A stretch of 64,000 nucleotides of DNA from Selaginella moellendorffii (taxonomy: Eukaryota; Streptophyta; Lycopodiopsida; Selaginellales; Selaginellaceae), in contig NW_003314272.1 in assembly GCF_000143415.4 (NCBI RefSeq), positions 1,026,951 to 1,090,950 on the forward strand. The letters run 5' to 3'. The notes below the pieces were generated by a model. That model saw only the letters and a program-made list of their open reading frames with translations. It did not search any database and was not told the DNA's origin. The translations under genes were made by a program, and so were the position numbers. This document shows positions 20,967 through 32,962 of this stretch, piece by piece. The stretch's first letter is position 1, and each line of letters begins with the position of its first letter.

Positions 20967-23900
20967 ATCGGTGGTCTCAGGTGGCATGGATCACGTCCGA
21001 GTCCATCCCAAGTTCCTACATTCCAATGCAACTTCTCACAAATGGGCTCTTGGAGGTGTGGCTTTTGTTCTCCTTCTTTATACATACATTTCCCTTTCGC
21101 TTTAAACTAAAAGGGAGCTTTCATGTCCTCGTTTTTGCAGCCATCGCGGAGCTTTTGGATAATGCCATTGACGAGGTACATTCTGCTGTTGTGCTTGGTG
21201 CTTGGTTAACTCTTCGTTTTTTTTTCCTTTCCTTCACGCTGCTTTATTCACAGGCAAATAACGGTGCCACTTTCATCAAGATCGACAAAGTGACCAATTT
21301 TCGTGACGGAAGCCCTGGTCTTCTTTTCCTAGGTGTGAGTTTTTTTTCTTGCGGAAGCCAGAGTTTACGTGCTTGCTCTTGCAGACAATGGAGGTGGTAT
21401 GAGCCCCGAGAAGATACGTCAGTGTATGAGTTTTGGCTACTCCCAAAAATGTGCCAACGCAATCGGCCAGTGTAAGTGGCCCTGGACTCGCTCTCTCCTT
21501 TCCTGATTTGTCCTTGCCTGCAGATGGAAATGGATTTAAGACGAGCACAATGCGTCTAGGTGCGGATGTTATCGTTTTAACACGTTGTGTCCGTGACAGG
21601 TTCGCTTTGTTTACTCGCTTTCGACACGAAAGTCTGGATTATTTGGCTTTCTTTTTCTCTCTTTTGTTTGCAGCGTTACAACACAAAGCGTTGGACTACT
21701 TTCATACACTTTCTTGAGAAAGACCGGTCGTGGGGATATTCTGGTTCCAATGGTTAGTGTCCATAACATGAGCGAGAAATTGCGCTGGCTAATTTTTTTA
21801 TATTGTCTCAGGTGGATTACGAGCGCGTATCAGGATCTCCTGGACATGTCAGCAGGGTGATCAGAAGTACTACAGAGGACTTCGAGATGAACCTGAATAC
21901 AATACTACAGTGGTCGCCATTCTCCACCGAGGCTCAAGTTTTGGCGCAGGTCTCTCTTTCTATTTTTTAAGTTGATTCCAGTGGTCCATCAAACAGCTAA
22001 TTTCAAACATGTTACTTGCAGTTCGAACATATGGAGTCGCCTCACGGAACCAAAGTGATCATCTACAACTTGTGGTTGAATGATGACGGCGTTTTGGAGC
22101 TCGATTTTGACACGGATCCGCATGTACAGTTTTGTTTTTCATCTCCAACTGACTGGATGGCTGTTTAACAGGATATAAAGCTCCGTGAGAATGGAGCTAA
22201 GTCGGATGCACGGGCTAAGGAGCTACATAAGAAGCATCTTTCTTATCAATTGCGATACTCTCTCCGGGTTGGCTTACCGAAGTCGTGATTCCCATCATGC
22301 TCACCGATCCTTTCCAGGCTTATGCGTCGATACTTTACCTCCGACTGCCATCTGGCTTCCGTATCACGCTGCGAGGAAAGCTTGTGGTCCATCATAAAAT
22401 AGATGACGACCTCAAGTTTCCTGAATACATTATGTATAAGCCTCAAGTCGATGGCATCACTTCTGGAGAGGTTCACTTGGATTTATGTTTGTTTGTTTGA
22501 TATTCTTCTTTTCTCTGAATTGTTTCAGGTGGTTACATGTATTGGCTTTACAAAAGAAGCGCCTTTGCTGAATGTTCATGGATTTTGCGTTTACCACAAG
22601 AATCGCCTGATAATGGTACTCAGTAGTGCTGAAGTTGTATTTGTTTATGTGTTTGTTTTTGCTTGGCAGCCGTTTTGGAACGTATTTCACGACAATAGCA
22701 GCAGAGGAAGGGGTGTTATTGGTGTGTTACTGATGAAGTTCATAAAGACATTGCTCTCTCACAATTGTTTCCAGGGATTCTTGAGGCCAACTTTATTGAA
22801 CCAGCTCATGATAAACAAGATTTTGAGAAGACGTGTTTGCTGTTGCGCCTGGAAAACAGGCTGAAGCAAATGACCCTCGAATACTGGTAGGCTGCTGGTT
22901 TTCGTTTTCTGTTTTTCAGTGGACGAGTTTTGCAGGAACACGAACGCTTCGAGGATTGGTTACCAGACGAAACCGAAGCAGAAGAGGATTACTTATCCTG
23001 CTCCTCCTCGTCTTCTGCGACGTCCAGAACCTGTGCCTGAAGAACCCGATAATGTTTCCGACGAACGCCCTAGTGAGCAGCCTTATCCCGATGAAGAGCG
23101 GCCCACTATCTCAAATGCGAATGAAGAAACTCCGGGAAGGAGTTTACGCAAAAGAACCCGTACCGTTGATTATACAGAGTGCTCCACTGAGGTAATTGTT
23201 TCATATTACTTGTTTTACAAGAGTTGCCGCTTGGGACCAGGTCCCAGAGAAGCGAGAATGTGAAGGAGCTGAAAGAGCCGAAAGAGTTGCAGGCAAACGT
23301 TGTCCAAGGTTAGTAACACATTATATCATGCCTCTATTGTATTGAAACGCGCGAGACTGTAGATGCACAGAGCTGGAATCCAAGAACAAGGAGTACGAGA
23401 GGGAACTGGCCGCGAAGAGTTCCGAAACGAAAGAGTCACCAGATTACGCAAAACAGCTGGAAGAGTTGGAGCTGAAGAGCTCGAGCCTGGAGAAGAAATG
23501 CCAGGCCCTGGAGCGGGAGAAAACAGAGGCCGAAAGCAGGTGCATGGAGCTACAGGTGCAGAACTTCGCACACCTCGAGAAGGTACATCAAAGCTTGACT
23601 TGTTCGCAAGTTTCACAGCCTTTTTCCCTGTGTAGGTGAGCGCTCTGGAGAATGAGCTGCTGCGGACTAAAAACAAGTACATAATGCTGCTGATGACATC
23701 AGGCGAAAGAAGAGGAGTGGCGGCCGTGAAACAAGGTAAGAAAACCCGTCTCTTGCAAATTTTGACACTACGTTCGTTGTTTGCTTTGCTTCCGCAGAGG
23801 CATAGGGAGCCGGCTCTAAATTGTCCATGGCGATACGGTGAAATCGAAGTAACACAAGAGTCATTGCAACAGTGTTTGCAGCGTTTGTAAGTTTTCCTTT

Positions 23901-24071
23901 GGAATCTGGAACTTAATGTGTTTAGTTTCTGGATGCAAGAAAGAGCAAAGCAATCTCCAGCAGGAGGTCCCCGTCAAAACTGGCGTGAGTGTTTTTGACA
24001 CCGACAAAAGCCTACGCGAAAGAAGAACTACATTGCTAGCTACTGCTTTATACGATGCGGGGGAAAGCTAG
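20667..24071 (+). CDS. Microrchidia (MORC) family GHKL ATPase
   Basis: ATG at 20667 opens an acidic N-terminus, followed by HVRVHPKFLHSNATSHKWAL and ELLDNAIDE, the first GHKL ATP-binding motif, then DNGGGMSPEKIRQCMSFGYS and YGNGFKTSTMRLGAD, which complete the ATP site. An S5-like region follows (FPEYIMYKPQ, GFTKEAPLLNVHGFCVYHKNRLI, then GRGVIGILEANFIEPAHDKQDFE). The C-terminal part has an acidic linker, RKRTRTVDYTEC and a coiled coil. About fifteen exons are joined by 45-100 nt introns; the first intron carries a CT dinucleotide run. Plant MORC proteins act in the nucleus in heterochromatin condensation and RNA-directed silencing. The proposed stop is TAG 24069-24071, with an alternative 3' exon possible. 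Confidence 0.9.
20915..20965. repeat. CT dinucleotide microsatellite in MORC intron 1
   Basis: About 25 uninterrupted CT units lie between the donor (GTAAGTGAAG) and the acceptor (GGTCTCAG). It extends the pyrimidine tract of this intron. Confidence 0.95.
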
Positions 24072-25371
24072 AGGGAACCAAGTTCAACGCTACGCATACA
24101 ATTGAGCTTCTACGCGAGTGAGTGACGATCTGACATGGGCAACAACGCAACAGGCGAGGCATGACACGTCCAAGCGACGAGAACACACGAACGCGTGCAA
24201 GGACGATTCGGGGACGAGCCTGAGGAATCGAGGAATAGTTCGCGTGCCCTTTGAGTTGGAGCAAAGGACCCCGCCCCGCCCTCTCTCGAGAGCTCTAAAG
24301 TTAAGTTTTTTTCTTCGTGTTCTTTTTTTCTTTTCTTTTCTTTTTTTTTTGTTTCTCTTGCAGCAGCCCCGCAGCATCTCAAAAGCTAGAGACTCCCCCG
24401 GCAATCAAGCAACGGCAGCAATCAGATGCGTCAACACGAAGGACAGAATCGATCAAAGCGAAGAAAAAAAGGCGAAGAAAATCGAGCGAGAGTCGCCCGG
24501 GAAACTAAAGTTTCTCCGTGGGATCAACGAAGTGTCAACCGGGGGTCTGATCCTCCGCGCCACGTGGCGCGATGGCGAGCGTTGGATGGGAACATGAAGC
24601 ATTCCCGACGAGATAAAAATAAAAGGCGGTAAGGAAATAAAAAAGTGAAAAAAAACTTCCAGGTCCTTCCAACACAACACGCATAGCATATCGCATCGCA
24701 GGGCGAAATGTTTTACCCCGCGGAGTTACGCGGGTAAAGAAAGTCCAAGGTCTAAAATCTTTGGCGAGAATCTTTCCGGGCTAGAAAATCAAATTTTAGG
24801 GAGCTGGGGAAAATCGACCCACATTTACCTACTTTAAACTCTCGCGATAGGACGCAAGAGAAAAAGAAAAATTAGGATGAGAGAAAGAGGAAGAGGGTTG
24901 GATCGAAGGAGAAGGCGCCGGCCCTCGTAGAGCTCGGTCAGTCTTCTCGGGCTCTCGCGATCCATCGGGCAGTCCGAGAAGAAGGAAGAAAGAGAGGGAA
25001 AGGGATAGAAGAAGGAGCTCAAGAAGAAGCCCAGCTATGGAGTCAACATAGGCGACCGAAAGCGAGCAAAGCAACGAATCGCTACTTCCTCGACAGGTTC
25101 TTTGCTTTTTCGTCCTCTTTGATCCTCATCGCCGGCACGCGTGTTTCTTGAGCGTTTTTCCCCGAGAGATTCGAGAGAATGGGCAGTGGGATATGGATTC
25201 TTCTGTGGAGAACTAGCGGCGGCCTTGGCTCTCACTCGCTCCTCTCCAATCCCACTTGAGGGAGAGGCACCAAGAGGGTTTGCTCGAGCATGGTCTGGAT
25301 AGATAGGTAGCGATAGGAACAAAGATTTCTTTCTTGGCAGCCAAGGAGGAAGGATAGATAGGGGATAGATC
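24072..25371. other. Intergenic region and DUF630 gene leader
   Basis: Frames at 24118-24597 look like chance or at most an alternative MORC 3' exon: TTTCTCTTGCAG at about 24351-24362 could be an acceptor, followed by a lysine-rich frame. From about 24830 the sequence is GA-rich and probably forms the promoter and 5' UTR of the next gene, with an acceptor-like TTCTTGGCAG at 25331-25340. No other feature was recognised. Confidence 0.4.
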
Positions 25372-28234
25372 ATGGGGTGTACTGGATCCAAGGTCCAGAA
25401 CGAGGCCGGGATTTCGCGCTGCCGGGCACGCAAGCGCACGATCAAGCACGCGGTGCGATGGCGCAACCAGTACGCGCTCGCCCACACCGACTACCTGGCG
25501 TCGCTCAAGAACCTTGGCGGCGCATTCAAGCAGTTCACGGATGGCGAGTTCCGGGACCAGCTCTCCTCCGCCTCCTCCTCCTCCGCCTCGGCCTCCTCCG
25601 CCTCCTCCACGCCCGTGCCGGCCACGCCCACCACGCCGCCGCTCAAGAACAGCAAGAAGCCCGAGGACGAGGAGGACTTCTTCGTGGAGGAGATCGTCCG
25701 GCGCGTCAAGCTCCGCCCCATGGCGCTGCGCAGCAAGCCCGCGGATCCCATCACGGTGGTGCTGCCCAAGCGCGGCGGGGACGACGACGACGCCTACCAG
25801 CGCTACATGGAGGCGGATGCACCGCCAGATGGGCTGTACAGTGACATCCCCCAGCCCGGGAAGCCGCGCGGTACTGCCGGCGGTACGTCCTCCGCCTCGG
25901 TCGCCTCGGCCTATCCCGTCTCGGACAACTCGGACTACTACTCGGGCTACAATTCGGCGTATATGATGCAGCAGCCCGACTCGGCGCCGTCGTGGGACAT
26001 CTTCGGGATCTTCGCGGTGCCGTCGATGATGCATCCGTTCCAGCAGGTGGTGGAGGAGGACGAGGAGGAGCTCAAGCGGGCCATGGAGGAGGAGGACATT
26101 CCTGCATTGGAGATGGCGTCACCGCCGCACAGGCGGCGCGAGGAGTCGCCGCCGCCGTCGGCCAAGGCCAAGAAGAAGAAAGTTGCCGAGGAGGAGGAGG
26201 AGCGGGAGGAGGCGGCGAGGAAGAAGGCCGAGACCGTGGAGAAGGAAGGGAAGCTGGAGAAGGCGAAGAAGAAAATGGTGGAGGAGGTGGAGAAAGTGGT
26301 GGAGAAAGTGGAGAGATTGGTGGAGAGGGCCGAGAAGGGGACGCAGACGCACAAGCCGGAGAAGAAAGACAAGCAGAAGGAGATCGTGGTGGAGGAGGAG
26401 CCCGAGATGGACGTGGCGGAGGAGCCGCCGCCGGAGAAGTTTAAGTTCCACCACCCGAAAGAAGAAGACCAAGAACACGATCGCCATCACCACCATGAAG
26501 CTGCTCGAGACATGGCCTCGAGCTCTGGAACTTCCGGGGACGATATCAACTTCAAGATCGAGACGGAGGGGTACAAGAAGCTCGCGGAGGCGACCAAGAG
26601 CTTGTACGAGGAGGACGAGGCGTCGACGTCTTACAAGGAGACGGACGTGGAGGCGGAGGCTCCCCCGCCGCCACCGCCGCCTCTCGCGTCGCTGGGGCCG
26701 AAAAAGGACCGGGAGCTGTGGGACGTGCTCCGGGGGATCGAGAAGGAGCTTTTCAAGGCGTCCAGCTTCGGATCGGATGTTTCTCGGCTCCTGGAGGCAC
26801 GGAAGAATCACAGTCATAGTTTCTTGGATACTCGAGGCAAGTACACTTTGGAAAGAGAGAGGTTTTTGTGATCAGATCACTGATCGCATGTGTTTTGTGA
26901 TGTGTGTAGGACTGACTGAGCGGTCTGCCAGAATCTTCCGTGCGATGTCACGGTCGCAGTTCTCGCCGAGGTCGCATTTCTCGTGGAGCGAGGACTCGTC
27001 CAGCGACGACTTTGCCGGCAGCGTCTCGGCGAAAGGTGGTGGCGGCGGCGGCAGCGGCCATGCGACGACGCTGGACAAGCTCTACGCGTGGGAGAAGAAG
27101 CTGTACGTGGAGGTAAAGGTGAGAAAGGCTTCCCCCTCGTCACGTCTTTGCCTAGCGTTTGGGTTTTTCTCTTATTCGTGTTCACCAAAGTTGGTGGCAG
27201 GAAAATGATTCCATCAGCGCAGAGTTTGAGCGCAAGTGCAAGCTGCTCAAGAAGCTGGACGCGCGCGGGGCGAGGGACGAGGCCATCGACAAGACCCGCG
27301 TCGCCATCAAGATGCTGGAGACGCAAATGCAAGTGTCCATGCAGGCCATGAAGGCCACGTCCCAGTCGATTCAGGAGGTCACCGACCGGGAGCTCTTCCA
27401 ACAGCTCAAAGAGCTGCTCGAAGCGTAAGCTTTCGTGAATGTATAGATGTTCTTATGCAAACTTTGGTTTCTTCCAGGACCATGATCATGTGGAAGAACA
27501 TGGACGCTTGCCACCAGCGGCAGAAGAACGAGGCCAACCGGCTCAAGGGGGCCGGGAGCTCGCCGCTGGAGGCGACGAGCAACTCGCACAAGCAGGCGAC
27601 GGTCCAGCTCGAGGTGGCGCTCAACGAGTGGCAGCGGGGGCTGGCGTCGCTGGTGACCAAGCAGAAGGAGTACCTGCGCAACTTAAACTCGTGGCTGCGG
27701 CTCAGCATCTACACGCCAGACCGGAAGTCGGACAGGCGGCCCCCCGTGCAGGCGCTGTGCCAGGCCTGGACCGACGCGCTCGAGCGGCTGCAGGAGCAGG
27801 AGCTGGTGGAGGCGATCAAGAGCTTCGCGGAGAAGATCCACAACATTGTCCGGCAGCAGGAGGACGAGACGCGGGCGCAGAAGCGGGCCGAGTCCATGGC
27901 CAAGGAGCTGAGCAAGAAGTCGTTGGCGCTCAACAACTTGGAGAAGAAGCTGGCGGCGGAGACCAACACCACGCCGGAGGAGACGCTCAAGGAGAAGAGG
28001 GACGCGCTGCAGGAGAAGAGGGACGCGCTGGAGGCGTTCCGGCAGAGGGTGGACGAGGAGAGGGACGGGTTCACGCGGGCGATGCAGATCACGCGCAAGA
28101 TGACGGTGGGGATCCTGGAGATGGACTTGCCGGTGGTGTTCAGCCGGCTGGCCGAGTTTAGCAGCGCCTGCTCCCACTGCTACCGCGAGCTTGAGCACAA
28201 GTCACGCAACAACGAGCTCGACACGACGGAGTGA
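25372..28234 (+). CDS. DUF630/DUF632 protein (NRG2/APSR1-like family)
   Basis: Four exons (25372-26836, 26910-27118, 27201-27424, 27478-28234) give 884 residues in a continuous frame. The N-terminus MGCTGSK is a strong N-myristoylation and palmitoylation signal and begins a DUF630 domain (HAVRWRNQYALAHTDYLASL). The middle is low-complexity, acidic and Lys/Glu-rich with a His cluster. The DUF632 region follows, with LDKLYAWEKKLYVEVK, LLKKLDARG and a long helical C-terminus. Arabidopsis relatives act in nitrate signalling and root growth; the biochemical activity is not established. The first intron uses a GC donor (GAG|GCAAGT), the only join that keeps the frame. The 3' end is GC-rich. Confidence 0.93.
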
Positions 28235-29562
28235 AAAGGAGGAGGATATAAAACTTCAGCTTCTTCCCGGAGGCTCTCTCTTTCGGATGGATACGGAAGC
28301 TCCATTCCCATATCTTCGAGGCCGCGCGGCTCGAGATCCAGGAGAGGCCGTGAGAGGGAAAAGGTGGCGCAGGGGGAAAGGCTTTGAAAGCTTTGTGCTT
28401 TGAGAGAGAGGGAGGGAGATATTCTCTCCCACACGCCAAGCAAAGCAAGGCAAAGCAACGCAAGGCAAGGCGAGCAGAAAGAAGCTTTTTTGTCACTCGG
28501 GCTGTGACGAGGGGAACGAAGCCAGGCTAAAGTGAGGTTGAGTACAAAGCTTGGAACAAACAAGGTGACAAAAGCAGCCGAGATTCCTGCCAGGGACGGG
28601 GCTTGCATGCGCGGACCTGGCGATTTTTCTGCGGTGGGATCCTCCTCTCTACTACTGGACGAATTCGAAGAGCTCTGGATCAAAAGCAGGAAGAGATGGA
28701 GCGATGGAGGAACGAAAAAAGTGACAGGCAAGCTGGCTGGCTCTGGCTATGGAGGAGGGGGGCCATTTTCGTTTGTTTGTTTCGTAGCTTTAGTGGTGGT
28801 ACTACACACTCTCGAACTCACTCATGCTAACCCCATTCATCGTTTTCAGCTGATCTGAGCGGAGGTTTTTCTCGTTTTTTTTTTGCTGTTCTTCTCATTC
28901 TCTTCTCTTCTCTTCTTGGGGATTTGGTGCTGCTAGCGACGGGAGCTCTCGCTCGATCTCTAACACCATTCGTTACCGAGTGGCCGCGGTGGGGCTGGTT
29001 GTACAGTGGAAGATTACAATGTGGTTTTTGCCAAGCTCTGGATCATGGGAATAAAACGAAAGTTTTTGCAAAAAGACCAATCTCTTTCTCTTGTCTCTTT
29101 CTTTGTGTTTTTGTTTTGAGCTTCAAGTTGGGCGATGCCGCCGTAGATCTGGAGGGACAGAGAACAGAAAAGCAAGGAGGGGTACTTTTGTTTGGAGAGC
29201 ATCTCGTGGAGGTTGTGAAAAAGATGGCGAAGAAGAGTGGGGTTTCTATGCTAGCCTACCACTGTCGCTGCGAAATCAAAGTGGTCACATCCCAAGTTGC
29301 AGTGATTTTCTATGAGAAGTTTCTCATTGAATTGGAATCAACTTGGCGATGCAATAATTCTTATAAACCGAAAAAGCCAAAGCAGTTGACGAAGTTGACA
29401 CTGGCATAAAAGGTGAAAGAAATTCTAAAAAGGTTAACAGTCAAAGAAAGTCAAAAACCATTATAGAACATTTTCCTTACGTTAAGAATTAGGGCACAGC
29501 ATTTGGGAAAGGTGGCGCAAAGAAATGTGGAGAGAGAAGAATGGAAGCGAACTCTTTAGGGG
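28235..29562. other. 3' UTR and intergenic spacer
   Basis: GA-rich transcribed-looking sequence directly follows the DUF632 stop. Several short frames (28532-28858, 28924-29409) have no recognisable domains and look like chance. The last 150 bp before 29563 are AT-rich and probably serve as the promoter of the next PPR gene. Confidence 0.4.
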
Positions 29563-31152
29563 ATGGACCAATGCATCAAGCTTATCAGATCGTGTGGGTC
29601 GCTCGCGGAGGCGGAGGATGCCCACTCGCGAGTCTTCCACCTCCGGGAGATCACGGCATCCAAATCGCTCCTCCTCTCCAACATGATGATCCAGGCTTAC
29701 GCGCGGTGTGGCAGCGTGGATAGCGCTCGCCGGGTCTTCGATTCCATCCCTGCAGCGTCCAGAGATCGCTACTCCTGGGGACTCATGCTCTCTGCCTATG
29801 CCCAGAGCGGCAAACTCGACCAGGCGCGGCAGCTGTTCGTGGCCATGCCGGAGTGGAACCTGGCGGCCGTGAATGCGATGCTCTCGGTGCTTGCCCGGCT
29901 CGGGCAACTGGACGAGGCTAAGAACCTGTTTGATTCAACGCCGGAGGCCGACGAGATCACTTGGACTAGCATACTCTCAGCTCACTCGCGCAGCAACGAT
30001 ATCGAAAACGCAAGGAAACTCTTTGAAGCTATGCCGGAGTGGAGCTTAGTTTCGTGCAATGCTATGCTCGCAGCATTTGCCGCGAATGGGTATTTGTCTA
30101 AAGCGAAAGCTGTTCTAAGCGAGATGAAAGAAACAAATCTGGTGTCGCTTAACACAGTACTTAATGCGTACTCTAAGAACGGATTACTTGCTCAAGCTAG
30201 AACCTTCTTTGACAATATGCCGGAGCATAATCTTGTTTCTTGGAACTCACTACTCACTGTACATACCCAGAAGGGGCAAATTGCCCAAGCGATGGATCTC
30301 TTCGATCGAATGCCGGAGCTGGATCTCCTGGCCTCGACCTCCATTCTATCCGCTCACGCCCAAGCCGGAAACCTCTATCAAGCAAAATCTCTCTTTGATT
30401 CAATGCCCGCCAGGGACGTGGTTGCATGGTCTGCTATCCTAGCAGCCTATGCCAACGCCGGCGATCTCCAAGAATCCCTCTCGATCTTCGGCCAGATGCC
30501 CGAGCACGATCGCTTCTCCTGGACCTCGCTCCTCATCGTGCTCGCCCACAACGGATTCGTCCACGAGACAAAACAGCTCTTCGACTCCATGCCGGAGCGC
30601 GACGCCGTGTGTTGGAACGTGATGATCGCGGCGCTGGGGCGCAAGGGCCTGCTGGACCGTGCGCGCCAGGCGCTGGATCGAATGCCCGATCCAAGCCTCG
30701 CGGCCTGGAACGCGATGGCAGTGTCGTGCGCGCAGCATGGCGCCCACGACCGCGCCGCGCGGATCGTCTCCTCCATCGCCATGCAAGGCCTCGAGCCCGA
30801 CGACATGTCCTTCATCTGCGTCATGCTCGGGATCACGCACCGCGGCGACGCGAGCTCCGGCATCCATCTCTTTCGATCAATCGCCCAGGACTTTGGGCTG
30901 GATCCTCCCAGCAAGCAGCTCCACTGCTGCGTGATCGATCTGCTGGGACGGGCGGGGCGGCTGGACGAGGCCGAGGAGGTGATCCACAGCATGCCGTTTG
31001 AGCCCGAGTTCCAGGACTGGCAGTGCTTGCTCGCGGCTTGCAAGAGCCACAGGGACGACGATCGAGCGGCGCGCATTGCAAAGTATCAGTCCTCGAGCCG
31101 CACGTCCATCGCGAATGCCGCGCCATATCTCATCGTCGCGAGCATGGCTTAG
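29563..31152 (+). CDS. Pentatricopeptide repeat (PPR) protein, PLS class without DYW
   Basis: A single exon of 529 codons from ATG 29563 to TAG 31150-31152. It is built of ~31-residue S-type repeats (WGLMLSAYAQSGKLDQARQL and similar, about thirteen). The tail has a typical LHCCVIDLLGRAGRLDEAEE segment and stops at NAAPYLIVASMA, within the E motif, so it lacks the E+ and DYW regions. Expected role: sequence-specific binding of organellar RNA. It converges on the F-box gene across a tandem repeat block. Confidence 0.92.
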   Translation: MDQCIKLIRSCGSLAEAEDAHSRVFHLREITASKSLLLSNMMIQAYARCGSVDSARRVFDSIPAASRDRYSWGLMLSAYAQSGKLDQARQLFVAMPEWNLAAVNAMLSVLARLGQLDEAKNLFDSTPEADEITWTSILSAHSRSNDIENARKLFEAMPEWSLVSCNAMLAAFAANGYLSKAKAVLSEMKETNLVSLNTVLNAYSKNGLLAQARTFFDNMPEHNLVSWNSLLTVHTQKGQIAQAMDLFDRMPELDLLASTSILSAHAQAGNLYQAKSLFDSMPARDVVAWSAILAAYANAGDLQESLSIFGQMPEHDRFSWTSLLIVLAHNGFVHETKQLFDSMPERDAVCWNVMIAALGRKGLLDRARQALDRMPDPSLAAWNAMAVSCAQHGAHDRAARIVSSIAMQGLEPDDMSFICVMLGITHRGDASSGIHLFRSIAQDFGLDPPSKQLHCCVIDLLGRAGRLDEAEEVIHSMPFEPEFQDWQCLLAACKSHRDDDRAARIAKYQSSSRTSIANAAPYLIVASMA

Positions 31153-31805
31153 AGGTTTTTTGGCTGGACGAAAGTTGGCAACTTATCAAGCTTTGGAGCT
31201 TCTATCTTGCGTGACAATTCAATCTTGCATAAACATCGGCACTTTGGCTGCGCGATCCAGGTATCATGGAAAAGTTGGCACGTCAAGCTTGGAAATTTTG
31301 GGAACTTCTCAAGGAAAGATCTTCAGTGACCATTCAATCTTGCGTGGGAATACATCTTGAGAAGTACTCTAGAATATTATAGATATCAGACTTTGGCCGC
31401 GCGCGATGGAGCATTTCATCTGGCTGGAATCTTGGGAACTTCTAAAGGAAAGATCGTCTGTGACCATTCAATCTTGCATAGAAATACATCTTGCCAAGTA
31501 CTCTAGAATATTATAGATCTCAGACTTTGGCCGGGCCATGGAGCATTTCATCTGGCTGGAATTTTAGGAACTAAAGGAAAGATCTCTGTGACGATCTTGC
31601 ATATCTTGCATGGAAGTACTCTAGAAATCAGTGGCCACTTTGGCCGCGCGATGGACCATTTCATCTGTAAAGTTGGCTGGAATCTTTGGAACTAATGAAG
31701 GACAGATCTTCTGTGACGATCTTGCATAAAAATACATCTTGCATGGAAGTACTCTAGAATAATTACAGATACAGTGGCCACTTTGGCCACGCGAAACTTT
31801 CCATG
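31153..31805. repeat. Tandem repeat block, 4-5 units of about 115-150 bp
   Basis: Units share ACTTTGGCCGCGCGATGGAGC, CATTTCATCTGGCTGGAAT, GGAAAGATCT, TGTGACCATTCAATCTTGC, ATACATCTTG and AAGTACTCTAGAATATTA in the same order. Successive starts lie near 31230, 31389, 31523, 31639 and 31780. Units differ by small deletions and substitutions, so the array is old or non-homogenised. It fills the space between two convergent genes and starts directly after the PPR stop. No transposon ends were seen. Confidence 0.85.
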
Positions 31806-31855
31806 GGGCTTTTCATCCACAGCCGGATGAAAGAACGATGATCCAGTCATTCTCG

Positions 31856-32962
31856 TCAGAAGGAATTCATCTCCAGCAAGTAAGTCCGGCGCCTCGCAAG
31901 CAGGCAAGCGGCGGTCTTGAACGGCTCCCCGAAAGCTCGAGCTATGAAACCATCGTCCTCCTTGGTGGTCGGCCGCTCGCTCGGCCGAATGGCCACCAGC
32001 GTCACGCCTTTCATGGAGCAGCCATTGGGGAGGCTCAAGCTCGGCGCGTACCAGAGCTTCATGTTGAGATCCGGTACCTGCGTCCTGCTCGACGACGCGG
32101 ACGCCGCCACCGGCTTGTCCCTGAAGTCGTGGAGCTGCCGCTTGCTCATGCACAGCAGCCCCTGATCGTCCGCGTCCGTGAGAACCAGCGTCTCCAGCGT
32201 CAGATGATCCGAGATGATCTGCTGGAGCAAGTAGTGCCGCGCTGACGCAGCGATGAGCGAGCTGATCGTCCACACCACCCGCTTCTTCAAGCCCCCGTCG
32301 GTGTAGAACGAGTCCGGGATGCATCCGCCATCGCCACCCTCCTCGGGCTCCTCGAGCTCCTTCGCTGCTGGCCACTTTCCATCGGCCTCCACCATGGACG
32401 CGGCCCCGAGAATGACGCAGCTCTCCAGCGTGCTCCCAAACTCGGCCTTCCACTTGAGCAGCACCCCTTCCTCGATCCCGAGCTCGCCACCAGGGAGCTC
32501 GATCCTCAAGTGGCGGATCACCTTGAAGCTTTTGAGCACCTCGCTGGGGGAATGGTGCGAGACCTCGGCCAGGACGGCGCTCTTCCTCGGCCCCAGGAAG
32601 TGCTGGAGGAGCTGGAGCGGCCTCACGAAGCTCCCGAAGACCAATCGCATCAGCTGGCCAAGGAAGCCTTTGCTCTTGCCGCTCAAGTTGCAGTCCTCGC
32701 CCGAGATCACGCAGTCGACCTTGACGGTCACGTCCTCGACGTGGGCGGCCAGCGCCTGGAATCGCTTGGAAACGGCGCAGCACCTCCCCAGCACCTTGAT
32801 ATCGCCCACCTTGTTGAGGATCAACACGAGGAGCGAGTCGGGCAGCTGGTCGAAGCAATCCGTACCGCAAAACCCTGGAGAGCCCTCTCCTTCGCTGTCC
32901 GAGCTGGGATTCACCGCCTCCCACCATCCATCCTCCTCCGAGTCGAGCATCGCGGCGAACAT
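31856..32962 (-). CDS. F-box protein (Arabidopsis At5g46170-like family)
   Basis: The proposed start is ATG 32962 (MFAAMLDSEEDG), giving 368 residues. Open frame continues upstream to 33190 without another ATG, so an upstream exon cannot be excluded. The F-box is DCFDQLPDSLLVLILNKVGDIKVLGRC, followed by VSKRFQALAAHVEDVTVKVD, which matches a plant family of F-box proteins with this extended N-terminal block. The rest has no named domain. F-box proteins recruit substrates to SCF ubiquitin ligases through SKP1; the substrate is unknown. The stop at 31856-31858 is close to the repeat block. Confidence 0.85.
   Translation of the reverse strand: MFAAMLDSEEDGWWEAVNPSSDSEGEGSPGFCGTDCFDQLPDSLLVLILNKVGDIKVLGRCCAVSKRFQALAAHVEDVTVKVDCVISGEDCNLSGKSKGFLGQLMRLVFGSFVRPLQLLQHFLGPRKSAVLAEVSHHSPSEVLKSFKVIRHLRIELPGGELGIEEGVLLKWKAEFGSTLESCVILGAASMVEADGKWPAAKELEEPEEGGDGGCIPDSFYTDGGLKKRVVWTISSLIAASARHYLLQQIISDHLTLETLVLTDADDQGLLCMSKRQLHDFRDKPVAASASSSRTQVPDLNMKLWYAPSLSLPNGCSMKGVTLVAIRPSERPTTKEDDGFIARAFGEPFKTAACLLARRRTYLLEMNSF

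Noticed and set aside
24118-24597. 159-codon frame downstream of the MORC gene as a separate gene
   Set aside because: No domain, low complexity in the middle, and better explained as chance or an alternative MORC exon.
25213-28198. Long minus-strand and shifted frames across the DUF630/632 gene
   Set aside because: GC-rich shadow frames of a well-supported gene.
31153-31805. CRISPR-like array
   Set aside because: Eukaryotic context, units are whole diverged tandem copies without unique spacers.
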